Position numbers and translations under genes: made by a program. A stretch of 38,713 nucleotides of DNA. Origin: JAFDZW01 sp038229915 (lineage in GTDB: Bacteria > Bacteroidota > Ignavibacteria > Palsa-1295). Under the pieces are notes generated by a model. That model was not told the origin of the DNA, did not search any database, and was given only the letters and a program-made list of their open reading frames with translations. Within the stretch, counting starts at the first letter, position 1. The number at the start of each line of letters is the position of its first letter. The stretch covers positions 1 through 38,713 of the forward strand of contig JBBRNY010000014.1 in assembly GCA_038229915.1 (NCBI GenBank). Direction: 5' to 3'. Below are positions 7,642 to 16,136 of the stretch, in pieces.

Positions 7642-7959
7642 ATGCAAAGCAAACAGTACTTTGTATATATTCTGACTAACGAAAGTAAAACTCTGTATAT
7701 CGGAGTGACAAATGATATTGAGAGACGACTTTATGAACATCGGCACAAATTAGCCGATGGTTTCACAAAAAAGTACCAGATCAATAAACTTGTGTATTTC
7801 GAATCATTCACTGACATTACACAAGCGATAGCGCGAGAGAAAACACTAAAAGGGTGGCTTCGCAAAAAGAAAGTAGCGTTGATTAATTCGGTCAACCCTG
7901 AGTGGAATGATCTCAGTAAGGAGTGGAGCGATGGTGATTTTCCAGAGACTTCACTCTAG
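7642..7959 (+). CDS. GIY-YIG family nuclease-like protein inside an inverted-repeat element
   Basis: 105 residues. The GIY-YIG core is complete: YIL at 9-11, YIG at 19-21, Arg28 and His33 in the following helix, and the metal-binding candidate Glu66 in AREKTLKGW, then a NPEWNDL tail typical of the short YhbQ/UPF0213-like group. Family members are single-domain endonucleases of poorly known function; some GIY-YIG enzymes are homing nucleases. There is no added DNA-binding domain. The start is ATG 7642 and no strong ribosome-binding site is seen. Its position wholly inside terminal inverted repeats suggests that it mobilises or maintains the element, which is untested. Confidence 0.88.
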   Translation: MQSKQYFVYILTNESKTLYIGVTNDIERRLYEHRHKLADGFTKKYQINKLVYFESFTDITQAIAREKTLKGWLRKKKVALINSVNPEWNDLSKEWSDGDFPETSL

Positions 7960-7962
7960 CTT

Positions 7963-7999
7963 GAAAGCTTAGATTCTTCGCTCGTCGCTCAGAATGACA
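7963..7999 (-). repeat. Right terminal inverted repeat of the GIY-YIG element
   Basis: Mirror of the arm at 7562-7598. On the plus strand it reads GAAAGCTTAGATTCTTCGCT and ends CTCAGAATGACA. It is uninterrupted, whereas the right arms of the ORF-less copies carry an insertion of about 30-35 nt. Confidence 0.85.
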
Positions 8000-8043
8000 G
8001 TTTTCAAGATTTGAGTAACATTGGATTTTATTTTAATTGAACA

Positions 8044-9063
8044 ATGGGCACAGCAACTACTACACCCAATACCATGGAAAAAACCGCTTCGACCAACGGC
8101 ACGACCGCTAACAAGTTTACACTTCTCGGCAAGAAAGCAACGCGCTTCGGCTTCGGTGAAGGACTTGTGACGATCGGCGAAAAATATGATAACGTCGTCG
8201 TCTTGGGCGGTGATATTACCACTTCGGTCATGACATCATACTTCAAAGACAAATTTCCTGAGCGATTTTTCTCGATGGGTATAATGGAAGCCACTTCGAC
8301 ACTCGTCGCGGCAGGTCTTGCGCTTTCGGGGAAGATCCCGTTCTTTGCAAGCTACGGTGCATTTGCGGCGTGTCGCAATACGGATATGCTTCGTATCTCA
8401 GTTTGCTATAATGATGCAAATGTGAAGATCGGCGGCGGTCATGCTGGTATCTCTGTCGGACCAGATGGCGCGACCCACCAGATTCTCGAAGAGATAGCAA
8501 TTACTCGCGTCTTACCAAATATGACGCTTGTGGTGCCATGTGATTTTACCGAAGCAAAAAAGGCTACTGTTGCAATCGGCGAGTATGTCGGCCCGTGTTA
8601 CATTCGTTTCGGCAGAACCGATACGCCGATGTTCACGACCGAGGACACTCCGTTCGAGCTTGGAAAAGCACAAGTTTTTCGCGAAGGTAATGATGTAGCA
8701 ATCTGTGCTTGCGGACCAATGGTCTGGGAAGCGCTTGTTGCTTCTGAAGAACTTGCAAAAGAAGGCATTGAAGCACGAGTCATAAATGTCTCGACTATCA
8801 AACCACTCGATAATGCAACGATTCTCGCTGCAGCAAACGAGTGCGGCGCTATCGTCACCGCAGAAGAGCATCAGATCACCGCAGGTCTTGGCGGCGCGAT
8901 CGCAGAGTATCTTGTAAAGCATCAGCCGGTACCGATGGAGTTTGTCGGTGTCAATGATAGCTTTGGCGGTTCGGGCGACCCAGACGAACTGATGGCGCTC
9001 TTCGGCTTGACCAGCAAAGAGATCATCGCCGCAGCGAAAAAAGTGATCGCAAGAAAGAAATAA
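8044..9063 (+). CDS. Transketolase, C-terminal subunit
   Basis: 339 residues covering the pyrimidine-binding and C-terminal transketolase domains. Seen are VVVLGGDITT, the cofactor-activating Glu82 in FFSMGIMEATST, FASYGAFAACR, VKIGGGHAGISVGPDGATHQ, and a C-terminal domain with TAEEHQITAGLGGAIAEYL. It pairs with the N-terminal subunit at 6585-7535 to make a complete enzyme. The first about 22 residues are Thr/Asn-rich; an internal Met (position 11) is an alternative start. The distance of 508 bp from its partner is unusual for split transketolases, which normally abut, and is explained by the inserted element. Confidence 0.94.
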   Translation: MGTATTTPNTMEKTASTNGTTANKFTLLGKKATRFGFGEGLVTIGEKYDNVVVLGGDITTSVMTSYFKDKFPERFFSMGIMEATSTLVAAGLALSGKIPFFASYGAFAACRNTDMLRISVCYNDANVKIGGGHAGISVGPDGATHQILEEIAITRVLPNMTLVVPCDFTEAKKATVAIGEYVGPCYIRFGRTDTPMFTTEDTPFELGKAQVFREGNDVAICACGPMVWEALVASEELAKEGIEARVINVSTIKPLDNATILAAANECGAIVTAEEHQITAGLGGAIAEYLVKHQPVPMEFVGVNDSFGGSGDPDELMALFGLTSKEIIAAAKKVIARKK

Positions 9064-9088
9064 TCAATTCTACTCCTAAATAAAAAAA

Positions 9089-9117
9089 AGCGCTTACATT
9101 TGTAAGCGCTTTTTTTA
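9089..9117. terminator. Bidirectional intrinsic terminator
   Basis: A perfect 10-bp stem AGCGCTTACA / TGTAAGCGCT with a TT centre is flanked by an A-run on the left and seven T on the right. It lies between the convergent transketolase C gene and the methyltransferase gene and can serve both strands. Confidence 0.92.
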
Positions 9118-9140
9118 TGTCACTCTTTTTGTACGGACGT

Positions 9141-9749
9141 TTATCGTCGCGCAAACAAACAGAATAGAAAGTGTTGCGTCGTGTTAAACGGTGTGATATG
9201 TTCTTCGGTGACACATTCAATTCTTTTAAAGTCTTTTGTGAATTGATCTTGCAATGCTTCTTCCGAGTATTTATGGACTTCGAGTCCGCTACATTTGTCG
9301 GGTCCTGAATCGGAGAATGTTCCGATCGTCATAAAGCCTGTCACGAATTCTGAGGTGATTGCGAGATAGGCGGCAACATCTTCCGATGACGTCAAGAAAT
9401 GAAACGCTGCGCGGTCGTGCCAGAGATCGTATGATTGAGTAGGTGTAAACTCAGTAACATCGCAGACTATCCACTTTACTCGCGAAGCTTTTTCCCCGAG
9501 CCGTTGCTTTGCTCGTTCGAGTGCCGCGGAGGAAATATCAAGGACGGTGATGTTCGTATAGCCCTCATCGAGCAAGTGATCGACCAGCAGACTATCGCCT
9601 CCGCCAACATCAATGATGCTCGCAGACTTCGAGATACCCGAACGACGAATGAGCTCAAGTGAAATTTTTGGCACAGCTTGAGTCCAGCTCACTTCATTCG
9701 GCTGCTTGGTGGTGTAAACCTTTTCCCAATGTTCTTTACGCAAGTTCAT
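9141..9749 (-). CDS. Class I SAM-dependent methyltransferase
   Basis: 202 residues. Motif I is SIIDVGGGDSLLVDHLL, followed by the acidic strand end NITVLDIS and a motif-II-like WIVCDVTEF; YDLWHDRAAFHFLT is the post-motif strand. The opening HWEKVYTTKQPNEVSW is typical of the small TPMT-like/Methyltransf_11 group common in Bacteroidota and Proteobacteria. The substrate is unknown. It lies 6 nt downstream of the short-chain dehydrogenase on the same strand, so the two are probably co-transcribed. Convergent with the transketolase genes across a shared terminator. Confidence 0.88.
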   Translation of the reverse strand: MNLRKEHWEKVYTTKQPNEVSWTQAVPKISLELIRRSGISKSASIIDVGGGDSLLVDHLLDEGYTNITVLDISSAALERAKQRLGEKASRVKWIVCDVTEFTPTQSYDLWHDRAAFHFLTSSEDVAAYLAITSEFVTGFMTIGTFSDSGPDKCSGLEVHKYSEEALQDQFTKDFKRIECVTEEHITPFNTTQHFLFCLFARR

Positions 9750-9755
9750 AACGTA

Positions 9756-10517
9756 TTAGAGAAATACACCGCCTGTTGCTTCGATACGTTGCCCGGTGAT
9801 CCAGTGTGCATCATCACTGCACAGAAATGCCATAATGCCGCCGATGTCATCAGCAACACCGGTTCTGCCGAGTGCAGTGTTCGCAGCGATCATCGTTTTT
9901 ACATTCGGATTGTTGCGAATGATCGCGTTATTAAAATCAGTTTCGATAGCGCCGGGCGCTAAGATATTCACGTTGATGCCTCGTGCACCAAGATCTTTTG
10001 CAAGATATTTGGTCAATGTTTCGACCGCACTTTTCATCGAAGCATAAATAGAATACCCGGGATTTGAAAATCGCGTCGTGCCGCTGGAAAGATTAACGAT
10101 CGAACCGTTATCATTCATGAACGGCAACAGCTTTTGAGTGAGAAAATACACACCTTTGAAATGGATATTCAATAATTTATCAAAATCCTCTTCGGTTGCT
10201 TGTGCGAATGGTATTGTCGCGCCTGTGCCTGCATTGTTTATCAAGCAATCAAACTTCTCAGTGTTCCATTCTTCTTTGAGTGTCGTTGTAACTTCTTGCA
10301 CGAACGTATCGAATGATTGAAGATCGCCAACATCAAGTCGTAAGGCAATAGCTTTTCTGCCAAGCTCTTTGATCTGGGCGACTACTGCATTTGCCTCTTC
10401 AAGTTTTGAGTGATAGGTGATGATGACATCATTGCCTTGTTCGGCTAACCGTATCGCACCATTTTTTCCGAGTCCGCGGCTTGCGCCGGTTATTAATACG
10501 ATCTTTGACTTTTTCAT
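9756..10517 (-). CDS. Short-chain dehydrogenase/reductase (SDR)
   Basis: 253 residues, classical SDR. Cofactor-binding TGASRGLG lies at 10-17, NNAG at 94-97, the catalytic Ser in NLSSGT (about 144-145), and YASMK with Tyr158 and Lys162. The end DDAHWITGQRIEATGG is typical of 3-oxoacyl-ACP reductase-like family members. NAD(P) preference and substrate cannot be told. It is read before the methyltransferase with a 6-nt gap. It lies downstream of the RhlE-like helicase, separated by an inverted repeat that may end helicase transcription. Confidence 0.92.
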   Translation of the reverse strand: MKKSKIVLITGASRGLGKNGAIRLAEQGNDVIITYHSKLEEANAVVAQIKELGRKAIALRLDVGDLQSFDTFVQEVTTTLKEEWNTEKFDCLINNAGTGATIPFAQATEEDFDKLLNIHFKGVYFLTQKLLPFMNDNGSIVNLSSGTTRFSNPGYSIYASMKSAVETLTKYLAKDLGARGINVNILAPGAIETDFNNAIIRNNPNVKTMIAANTALGRTGVADDIGGIMAFLCSDDAHWITGQRIEATGGVFL

Positions 10518-10550
10518 TTGTATCGTTTGCTAATCAAAAACTTTCGTAAG

Positions 10551-10585
10551 TATGAGTTCTTTCATTGGTGATGAAAGAACTCATA
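10551..10585. repeat. Perfect 15-bp inverted repeat between helicase and SDR genes
   Basis: TATGAGTTCTTTCAT is followed after 5 nt by ATGAAAGAACTCATA. It lies downstream of the helicase stop and about 34 nt upstream of the SDR start (both minus strand). A T-rich stretch (GTTTTTG) follows only some 10 nt later on the minus strand. It could be a helicase terminator or an operator for the SDR operon. Confidence 0.7.
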
Positions 10586-10611
10586 GATCAATACAGATTT
10601 AAAAAAAGCGG

Positions 10612-11895
10612 TTACGCTGGGCGGCGTTTTTTGTTGCGCTTTGGTTTTTTCCATTTGTTCTCACCGCTCATACTTGGTGCGGCGGCTCTTGGCTTTGCCG
10701 ATGGTCGCGCATTTTGGCGATGCGGACGGCGCTGCTGAGAGTCTTTTGGCGGATGATTGTCAACCAATGGGAATGGATGCTCTTCGATGGTCGGAATTTT
10801 TCTTCCGACTAATTTCTCGATCGCACGTAAATGTGATTTTTCTGATGCATCACAAAATGAGAACGCTGTGCCCTTTGTGCCGGCGCGTCCGGTTCTGCCG
10901 ATACGATGGATATAGGTTTCGGCAACGTTCGGCACTTCGTAGTTGAAGACGTACTCCAATTCATCAACATCGATACCGCGTGCAGCAATATCAGTTGCGA
11001 CCAACACACGAGTTTTTTGTGCTTTGAAACTATTGAGTGCTCGCTGACGGGCGTTCTGCGTTTTGTTGCCGTGAATGGCTTCTGCAGAAATATTATTTTT
11101 CAATAGCATCTTCACGACCACATCTGCGCCGTGCTTGGTGCGGGTAAAGACCAGTGCGTGACGAATATTTTCGTCCTGCAGCATGTGAACAAGTAATGCT
11201 TGCTTATTGACTTTGTCAACATAACAGATATACTGTGTGATCGCATCGGCGGTTGTTTCGACCGGCTTTACTTCAACTTTCGTTGGTTCGTGAAGGATGG
11301 TATTAGCGAGCTTCACGATCTCTGGTGGCAATGTTGCCGAGAAGAACAACGACTGGCGTTTTTTAGGAACGTCGTGTAATATTTTTTTAACGTCAACCAA
11401 GAAACCCATATCGAGCATACGATCGGCTTCGTCGAGCACGAAGATCTCGACATCTTTCAGCGAGACGTACCCTTGGTTCATCAGATCGAGCAATCTGCCT
11501 GGTGTTGCGACAAGAATATCAACACCGCGACGGAGCGCATTGGTCTGGCTGCCTTGATTAACGCCGCCGTAAATAACTGTGCCGTTCAAAGTCGAATGTC
11601 TGCCATACGCCTTGAAGCTATCACCGATCTGCACCGCGAGTTCGCGCGTCGGAGTGATAATGAGACATCTGATCTTCTTTGTTTTTTCGTGCGCTTTCTT
11701 TGCGCTGAGTAACTGGATAATCGGAATAGCAAATGCCGCGGTTTTTCCGGTGCCGGTCTGTGCCGAGCCCAAAAGATCGCCGCCTTCGAGGATGATCGGG
11801 ATGGCTTGCGCCTGGATCGGGGTTGGTGTCGTATAGCCTTCTTCGGTTAATGATTTTAGAATCGGCTCAATAATATGTAATGATTTAAATGTCAT
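10612..11895 (-). CDS. rhlE: DEAD-box RNA helicase, RhlE-like
   Basis: 427 residues with all DEAD-box motifs: a Q motif ending TPTPIQ (24-28), Walker A AQTGTGKT, PTRELA, TPGR, DEAD at 154-157, SAT at 185-187, then ARGIDVDELEYVFNYEVP and HRIGRTGRAG. The last about 60 residues are Lys/Arg/Pro-rich and probably disordered RNA-binding tail, as in RhlE proteins. ATP-dependent RNA unwinding in ribosome assembly, RNA decay or cold adaptation is the usual role. The leader of about 180 nt contains nested inverted repeats (11980-12018). Confidence 0.93.
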   Translation of the reverse strand: MTFKSLHIIEPILKSLTEEGYTTPTPIQAQAIPIILEGGDLLGSAQTGTGKTAAFAIPIIQLLSAKKAHEKTKKIRCLIITPTRELAVQIGDSFKAYGRHSTLNGTVIYGGVNQGSQTNALRRGVDILVATPGRLLDLMNQGYVSLKDVEIFVLDEADRMLDMGFLVDVKKILHDVPKKRQSLFFSATLPPEIVKLANTILHEPTKVEVKPVETTADAITQYICYVDKVNKQALLVHMLQDENIRHALVFTRTKHGADVVVKMLLKNNISAEAIHGNKTQNARQRALNSFKAQKTRVLVATDIAARGIDVDELEYVFNYEVPNVAETYIHRIGRTGRAGTKGTAFSFCDASEKSHLRAIEKLVGRKIPTIEEHPFPLVDNHPPKDSQQRRPHRQNARPSAKPRAAAPSMSGENKWKKPKRNKKRRPA

Positions 11896-11979
11896 GAATT
11901 TGAAACAGTAATAAGAGAATAGATACCTTAACGTACGGTATTATTTGGTGATCGCTTAGGATCGTTGGTTGGCTATGAA

Positions 11980-12018
11980 GGGCTTGCCAATCGTGCCAAA
12001 TACGTGCTGGCACAGCCC
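11980..12018. repeat. Nested inverted repeat in the helicase leader
   Basis: Outer arms GGGCT (11980-11984) and AGCCC (12014-12018) enclose inner arms GTGCCA (11993-11998) and TGGCAC (12008-12013). On the minus strand this lies between the TMEM175-like stop and the helicase start. No T-run follows on the minus strand, so it is not an obvious terminator. A structured 5' leader of the helicase mRNA is possible. Confidence 0.5.
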
Positions 12019-12075
12019 AAAGAGCTATTTTTATAGAACAAAGTTTATGTGAAGGTGATTCAATGCAAGCCGAGA

Positions 12076-12651
12076 CTACTTCTGCAGCACTTTTTCGAGA
12101 CGGCGATCGGGGATGAGCCATATCATCGCCACAATAGCATATATTCCAACGGAAATACGAGTATCGATGAAGGCTACTGAAATAGCCAACAGATAAAAGA
12201 TCAATGAGATGATCCCCTTTTTATCACGCCCAATGGCTTTTGCGATCTCAGATTCTTTTCCGTGATGACGAATTAATATCTGCGCAAGGATATAATAAGC
12301 AAGTCCCGCAGAGATCAATACAAATCCATACATTGCGACCGGGAGCTGGCTAAATTCATTCTCGCCCATCCAAGTGGTTGCGAATGGTATCAGTGAAAGC
12401 CAAAACAACAAATGCATATTCGCCCATAAGATCGGCCCCGAAACCGATTTCGCAGCTTGCAAGAGATGATGATGATTGTTCCAATAGATACCGACGTAAA
12501 TAAAACTTATCACATAACTCAGCATCACCGGTACCAATGGTTTGAGCGCTTCCCAATCTGAGCCGTGCGGCACTCGGAGTTCGAGCACCATGATCGTAAT
12601 AATAATAGCGATCACCCCATCGCTAAATGCTTCCATTCTTGATTTGTTCAT
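12076..12651 (-). CDS. TMEM175-family (DUF1211) putative potassium channel
   Basis: 191 residues, strongly hydrophobic with about six helices. The family signature RMEAFSDGVIAIIITIMVLEL, with the FSD motif in the first helix, and the following WNNHHHLL are diagnostic. Bacterial TMEM175 proteins are tetrameric K+-permeable channels of the cytoplasmic membrane. The start overlaps the upstream TfoX-like stop by 4 nt (ATGA), so translation is coupled. Last gene of the TSUP-TfoX-TMEM175 operon. Confidence 0.92.
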   Translation of the reverse strand: MNKSRMEAFSDGVIAIIITIMVLELRVPHGSDWEALKPLVPVMLSYVISFIYVGIYWNNHHHLLQAAKSVSGPILWANMHLLFWLSLIPFATTWMGENEFSQLPVAMYGFVLISAGLAYYILAQILIRHHGKESEIAKAIGRDKKGIISLIFYLLAISVAFIDTRISVGIYAIVAMIWLIPDRRLEKVLQK

Positions 12652-13016
12652 AGGATGGTCTTCTTTATCGTTTTATTTTTTTTCTTTGATGCTTTCGCTC
12701 GGTGATTAAATTCGAGTGCAAGCCCTACCCAATAGTTAAAATCTTTGTTGGTATTCATTCCTTCTTCGCTGACAAGCACGTAGCCATTCATTGCTCCGCG
12801 TCCTTTCATTACCATCAGCTCAGCGCCGTGTTTTGAAAGAGCCTCCTCTTGTATTGCGGGGTCAATGCGTACCATCATATCAACTTTACGGGCGACGAGA
12901 CACATTTTTCCGTTGACCATAAACGTGATGCCGCTAAACATCTTTTTTTCTTCAACATCATTGATGTCAATGAGTGCTTCTCGGATGCGGTTTGCTATTT
13001 GTTCGTTGTTTATCAT
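12648..13016 (-). CDS. TfoX N-terminal domain protein
   Basis: 122 residues from the ATG at 13016. The open frame continues upstream to 13151, but that extension overlaps the TSUP gene and is Arg-rich nonsense, so I reject it. The domain matches TfoX_N: ...RIREALIDINDVEEKKMFSGI, FMVNGKMCLVARKVDMMVRI and a MKGRGAMNGYVLV segment. TfoX N domains occur in competence regulators, but stand-alone copies like this one have no established role. The tail is Lys-rich. It lies 5 nt after the TSUP gene and overlaps the TMEM175 start. Confidence 0.88.
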   Translation of the reverse strand: MINNEQIANRIREALIDINDVEEKKMFSGITFMVNGKMCLVARKVDMMVRIDPAIQEEALSKHGAELMVMKGRGAMNGYVLVSEEGMNTNKDFNYWVGLALEFNHRAKASKKKNKTIKKTIL

Positions 13017-13021
13017 AGCGT

Positions 13022-13783
13022 TTAATGGAAAACATCCCAAGCAAATCGCATGATCGTCGCGACGACGACGACGAGGAAGAATATCCGAATGAATGCATTC
13101 CCTCTCAAGATCGCAAGTTTTGCGCCGAGGAAACCTCCGGCGGCATTGCAAACTGCCATCGGTAATGCGAAGGCGAAAAGAATTCTTCCGGTGAATATAA
13201 AGAATGAGATCGAGCCGAGATTGGTCGAAAGATTCAGGAATTTGGCATTGGCGCTGGCTTTGAGGAAATCGAACCCCAAAAAGCTAATGAATGCGAGAAT
13301 GAAAAAACTTCCTGCTCCGGGACCAATAAACCCATCATAAAACCCAACGAACAAACTGATGAGCGCGGCATAGAGCAAATGTTGGCTTTCGGTATGTTCT
13401 TTCTCGGAGTGAATGCCGAAATTCTTTTTGCTGTAAGTATAGATCGCGACGATCGTTAAGATCACCAGCAAGAGCGGCTTCATAAAATCATTACTCACCA
13501 TCGTCAGGACTTTCGAGCCCGTCATTGCCGCCGAAAATGCGATGGCTGTCATCATCGCCAGATGCTTGTAATTGAGCTTGACGTGGCGCGCATATTGCGC
13601 CGCGGCAAGCGATGTGCCGCAAAACGATGGTATCTTGGTCGTGCCAATGACCGTCGAAACAGGATATTGCGGCAAGACGACCAGTGCGACGGGTATCTGT
13701 ATCAGCCCTCCGCCACCGACGACAGCGTCGATGAATCCTGCGGCAAAAGCCGCCACACAAAGAATGATGAGTTCGGGTGTCAT
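13022..13783 (-). CDS. TSUP-family (TauE/SafE) membrane permease
   Basis: 253 residues from the ATG at 13783; a GTG two codons earlier is an alternative. The N-terminal helix AAFAAGFIDAVVGGGGLIQIP and the internal copy ISLFVGFYDGFIGPGAGSFF are the paired repeats of the TSUP/DUF81 family. Members move sulfite, sulfoacetate or other organosulfur anions across the inner membrane. The substrate here is unknown. First gene of a tight three-gene operon with the TfoX-like and TMEM175-like proteins, an unexpected combination. Confidence 0.92.
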   Translation of the reverse strand: MTPELIILCVAAFAAGFIDAVVGGGGLIQIPVALVVLPQYPVSTVIGTTKIPSFCGTSLAAAQYARHVKLNYKHLAMMTAIAFSAAMTGSKVLTMVSNDFMKPLLLVILTIVAIYTYSKKNFGIHSEKEHTESQHLLYAALISLFVGFYDGFIGPGAGSFFILAFISFLGFDFLKASANAKFLNLSTNLGSISFFIFTGRILFAFALPMAVCNAAGGFLGAKLAILRGNAFIRIFFLVVVVATIMRFAWDVFH

Positions 13784-13939
13784 GGGCACAAATATACGTC
13801 TTTAGCGGTGCTGGGTGTCATATCCGACGGTAAAAATCGAACCAACTTTGGGTGTTGGGCGTTACTTTCGGCTCGTCTGAGCGTACCAATCGGATAAGTA
13901 TTTAAACATCATTCATATTTGAATTTAAACAACCGAACC

Positions 13940-16123
13940 ATGGTCAAACCGAATCAAATTTCACGACAGATACTCTACGCATTTGTCGCCCTAACACTTA
14001 TTGGCACTGCTGTCTCGACATCATTATCCCAACGCACCAAGCCTGCGGCTTCGAAAGCCATCCCAAGCAGTGGCGGCAGCACTTCGGCGCTCATTAAGAC
14101 GACCAAAGAAAATATTACTATTCCAGAGTTTGAAGAAGCCTATCGCCGTTTGAACGAACGCGACCCCTACTCGATCTCGCTCGACTCGTTGAAAGACTTT
14201 TTGGTGATCTATGGTGATTACCGTTTGAAATTGATGGACGCGAAGGCGCAGGGTCTCGATACCGACCCAAAGATCATGAAAGAAATGGATGGCTATCGCG
14301 AAATGCTTGCTGGTCCGTTCATCCTCGATAAAATGCTTTCCGAGCCTGCGATCAAGCAGATGTTCCAACGCCGCTTGCTCGAGGTCAAAGCTGCACATTT
14401 CCTGGCAATGGTCAAGAACTGGAATGACCCGAAAGATACCCTGAAGGCATATAACCGCGCAATGAAAGCATTACAAATGCTTCGTGGTGGTGAACCGTTG
14501 GCGAGTATTGTGATGAGTGAACGCGATCGTGAGTATAGCGAAGATATGGTAAAAGCAATCCGCAAGGACCAAAGAATTGCCCGCGAAAAAACTCCGGTCG
14601 ATTCGAACGCTTGGCAAGGTTCTGATGACAAAGGCTCGATCAAAGAAGGTGGTTCGCTCGGTTGGTTTACCGGTGGGCAAACCATCCGTCCGTTCGAGGA
14701 TGCCGCGTATGGTCTTGTTCCGCTCCAATTTACTCAAGCCCCTGTTCGCACCAAATTTGGGTATCATATTATTCAATTAATAGAAAAACGTCCTCGCATC
14801 GGTGGTGTCAAAGTCCATCATATTCTTGTGGCGATGATGCGCACGATCGAAGGAGATGATACGCTGAAATATTATCAACGTGCCGATAGCCTCTTAAAGG
14901 CGATTAAAGCCGGTGCGAATTTTGAAGACGTTGCTCGTGCTTCGAGCGATGACCACGCATCGGGCTCAAAAGGTGGCGATCTTGATTTTATTGATCATGA
15001 CCAGCGCCGCGCCGAACGCAGTTTCGACGAAACCGCATACGATATGAAAGACGGAGAAATCTCTGGCCTCGTCAGAACTTCGAAAGGGTATCATATTATT
15101 CGTCGTGACGGTGTGGTGTTATTAAAGACGTTTGAAGAAGAAAAAGATTTCTTGAAGAAGGTTTATAAAAATTACTACTTCAACGAAGATCGCGATAAAT
15201 TGCTCGGTGCGACAAAGCTTCAGCATGGTGCGCGTATCGATAACGCTACGATCAATATCTTTATGTCGCGAATTGATTCGAGCCGCACATCGGTCGATTC
15301 AGATTGGGCAGGTAAATTTACTCTGGGCGAGAAAGCACTGACGATCTATGAGATCGGTGGCAACAAATGGACGATCAAAAATTTTATTGATTCGCTCAAC
15401 GCTCAACCCGGTTATCCATTGGCTCGTAATGCCGTTGTTGAACTGATCAATCGTCAGGTCGATGACCAGGCACTGGCGATCTTATCAAAAGATGTTAGCA
15501 AAAAGTATCCGGAGTTTGACCGCGTCATGGCGGACTACCAAAACGGCATCGTCCTTTTTGAACTGGAGAACCGCCGTGTCTGGAGCCAAGTAAAGCCTGA
15601 TTCGGCCGCTGAAGTACATTTTTACAATGAGCACAAGACACGCTTTATGTGGCCTGAGCGCATTGATGTTTCAGAAATTTATGTCTTGAGCGATTCATTG
15701 GCAAAAGCATTGTACAAGCGGGTTATCAACGGCGAGAGTTTTGATGCACTTGCCTCGCAATACACCGAGCGCCCAGGCTATAAAGCAAAAGCCGGACATT
15801 GGGGCTTGCTCGTGAAAGGCGAAAACGAAATGTCGAACAAGGCATTTGGTATTGGTGTCGATGATGTTTCACAACCGTTTAGTTTTCAGGCAGGGCTTTC
15901 GATCGTCAAGATCAATCGTCGAGTGCCCATCACACAAAAATCATTTGTCGAAGCGCGTCAGGAAGTGGCAAGCCAATATCAAGACGAGGCATCGAACGAT
16001 CTTCGTTTGAAATGGGTCGAGGGTCTTCGCAAGCAGTATAAACGCGAGATCAATTTCAAAGCGCTTGAGGATTCGTATATCCGACATCAAGCAATGATGA
16101 AGACCAGCGGTTCGATCAATTAA
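13940..16123 (+). CDS. Multi-domain parvulin-type peptidyl-prolyl isomerase
   Basis: 727 residues from the ATG at 13940; a TTG 21 nt earlier is also open, but the ATG gives a clean signal peptide (FVALTLIGTAVSTSLSQ). Parvulin-like units lie at about 150-285 (GGSLGWFTGG...FGYHIIQLIEKRP), 292-395 (VHHILVAMM...GGDLDFID...KGYHIIRRDG) and a more degenerate one at about 575-660 (ISEIYVLSD-like...AGHWGLLVKG). Periplasmic SurA/PpiD-like proteins chaperone outer-membrane and secreted proteins. It is followed after 13 nt by a second, SurA-like isomerase. Confidence 0.9.
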   Translation: MVKPNQISRQILYAFVALTLIGTAVSTSLSQRTKPAASKAIPSSGGSTSALIKTTKENITIPEFEEAYRRLNERDPYSISLDSLKDFLVIYGDYRLKLMDAKAQGLDTDPKIMKEMDGYREMLAGPFILDKMLSEPAIKQMFQRRLLEVKAAHFLAMVKNWNDPKDTLKAYNRAMKALQMLRGGEPLASIVMSERDREYSEDMVKAIRKDQRIAREKTPVDSNAWQGSDDKGSIKEGGSLGWFTGGQTIRPFEDAAYGLVPLQFTQAPVRTKFGYHIIQLIEKRPRIGGVKVHHILVAMMRTIEGDDTLKYYQRADSLLKAIKAGANFEDVARASSDDHASGSKGGDLDFIDHDQRRAERSFDETAYDMKDGEISGLVRTSKGYHIIRRDGVVLLKTFEEEKDFLKKVYKNYYFNEDRDKLLGATKLQHGARIDNATINIFMSRIDSSRTSVDSDWAGKFTLGEKALTIYEIGGNKWTIKNFIDSLNAQPGYPLARNAVVELINRQVDDQALAILSKDVSKKYPEFDRVMADYQNGIVLFELENRRVWSQVKPDSAAEVHFYNEHKTRFMWPERIDVSEIYVLSDSLAKALYKRVINGESFDALASQYTERPGYKAKAGHWGLLVKGENEMSNKAFGIGVDDVSQPFSFQAGLSIVKINRRVPITQKSFVEARQEVASQYQDEASNDLRLKWVEGLRKQYKREINFKALEDSYIRHQAMMKTSGSIN

Positions 16124-16136
16124 TTTTATATTCTCC

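Larger units (their letters stand above)
7562..7999 (+). mobile_element. Putative mobile element: GIY-YIG ORF between 37-bp terminal inverted repeats
   Basis: The left arm (7562-7598) begins TGTCATCCTGAGCGACGAGC. The reverse complement of the right arm (7963-7999) begins TGTCATTCTGAGCGACGAGC. The arms match at 34 of 37 positions by my hand alignment. The only ORF inside, 7642-7959, encodes a GIY-YIG nuclease-like protein and ends 3 nt before the right arm. The ends are the same as those of the ORF-less repeats at 1461-1985 and 20575-20788. I see no clear target-site duplication. The element separates two genes that are normally adjacent, consistent with insertion. Mobility is inference; the structure is seen directly. 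Confidence 0.7.

Noticed and set aside
13017..13151. N-terminal extension of the TfoX-like protein
   Set aside because: The extension overlaps the TSUP gene's coding end, is Arg-rich and matches no family; the ATG at 13016 gives a canonical TfoX domain.
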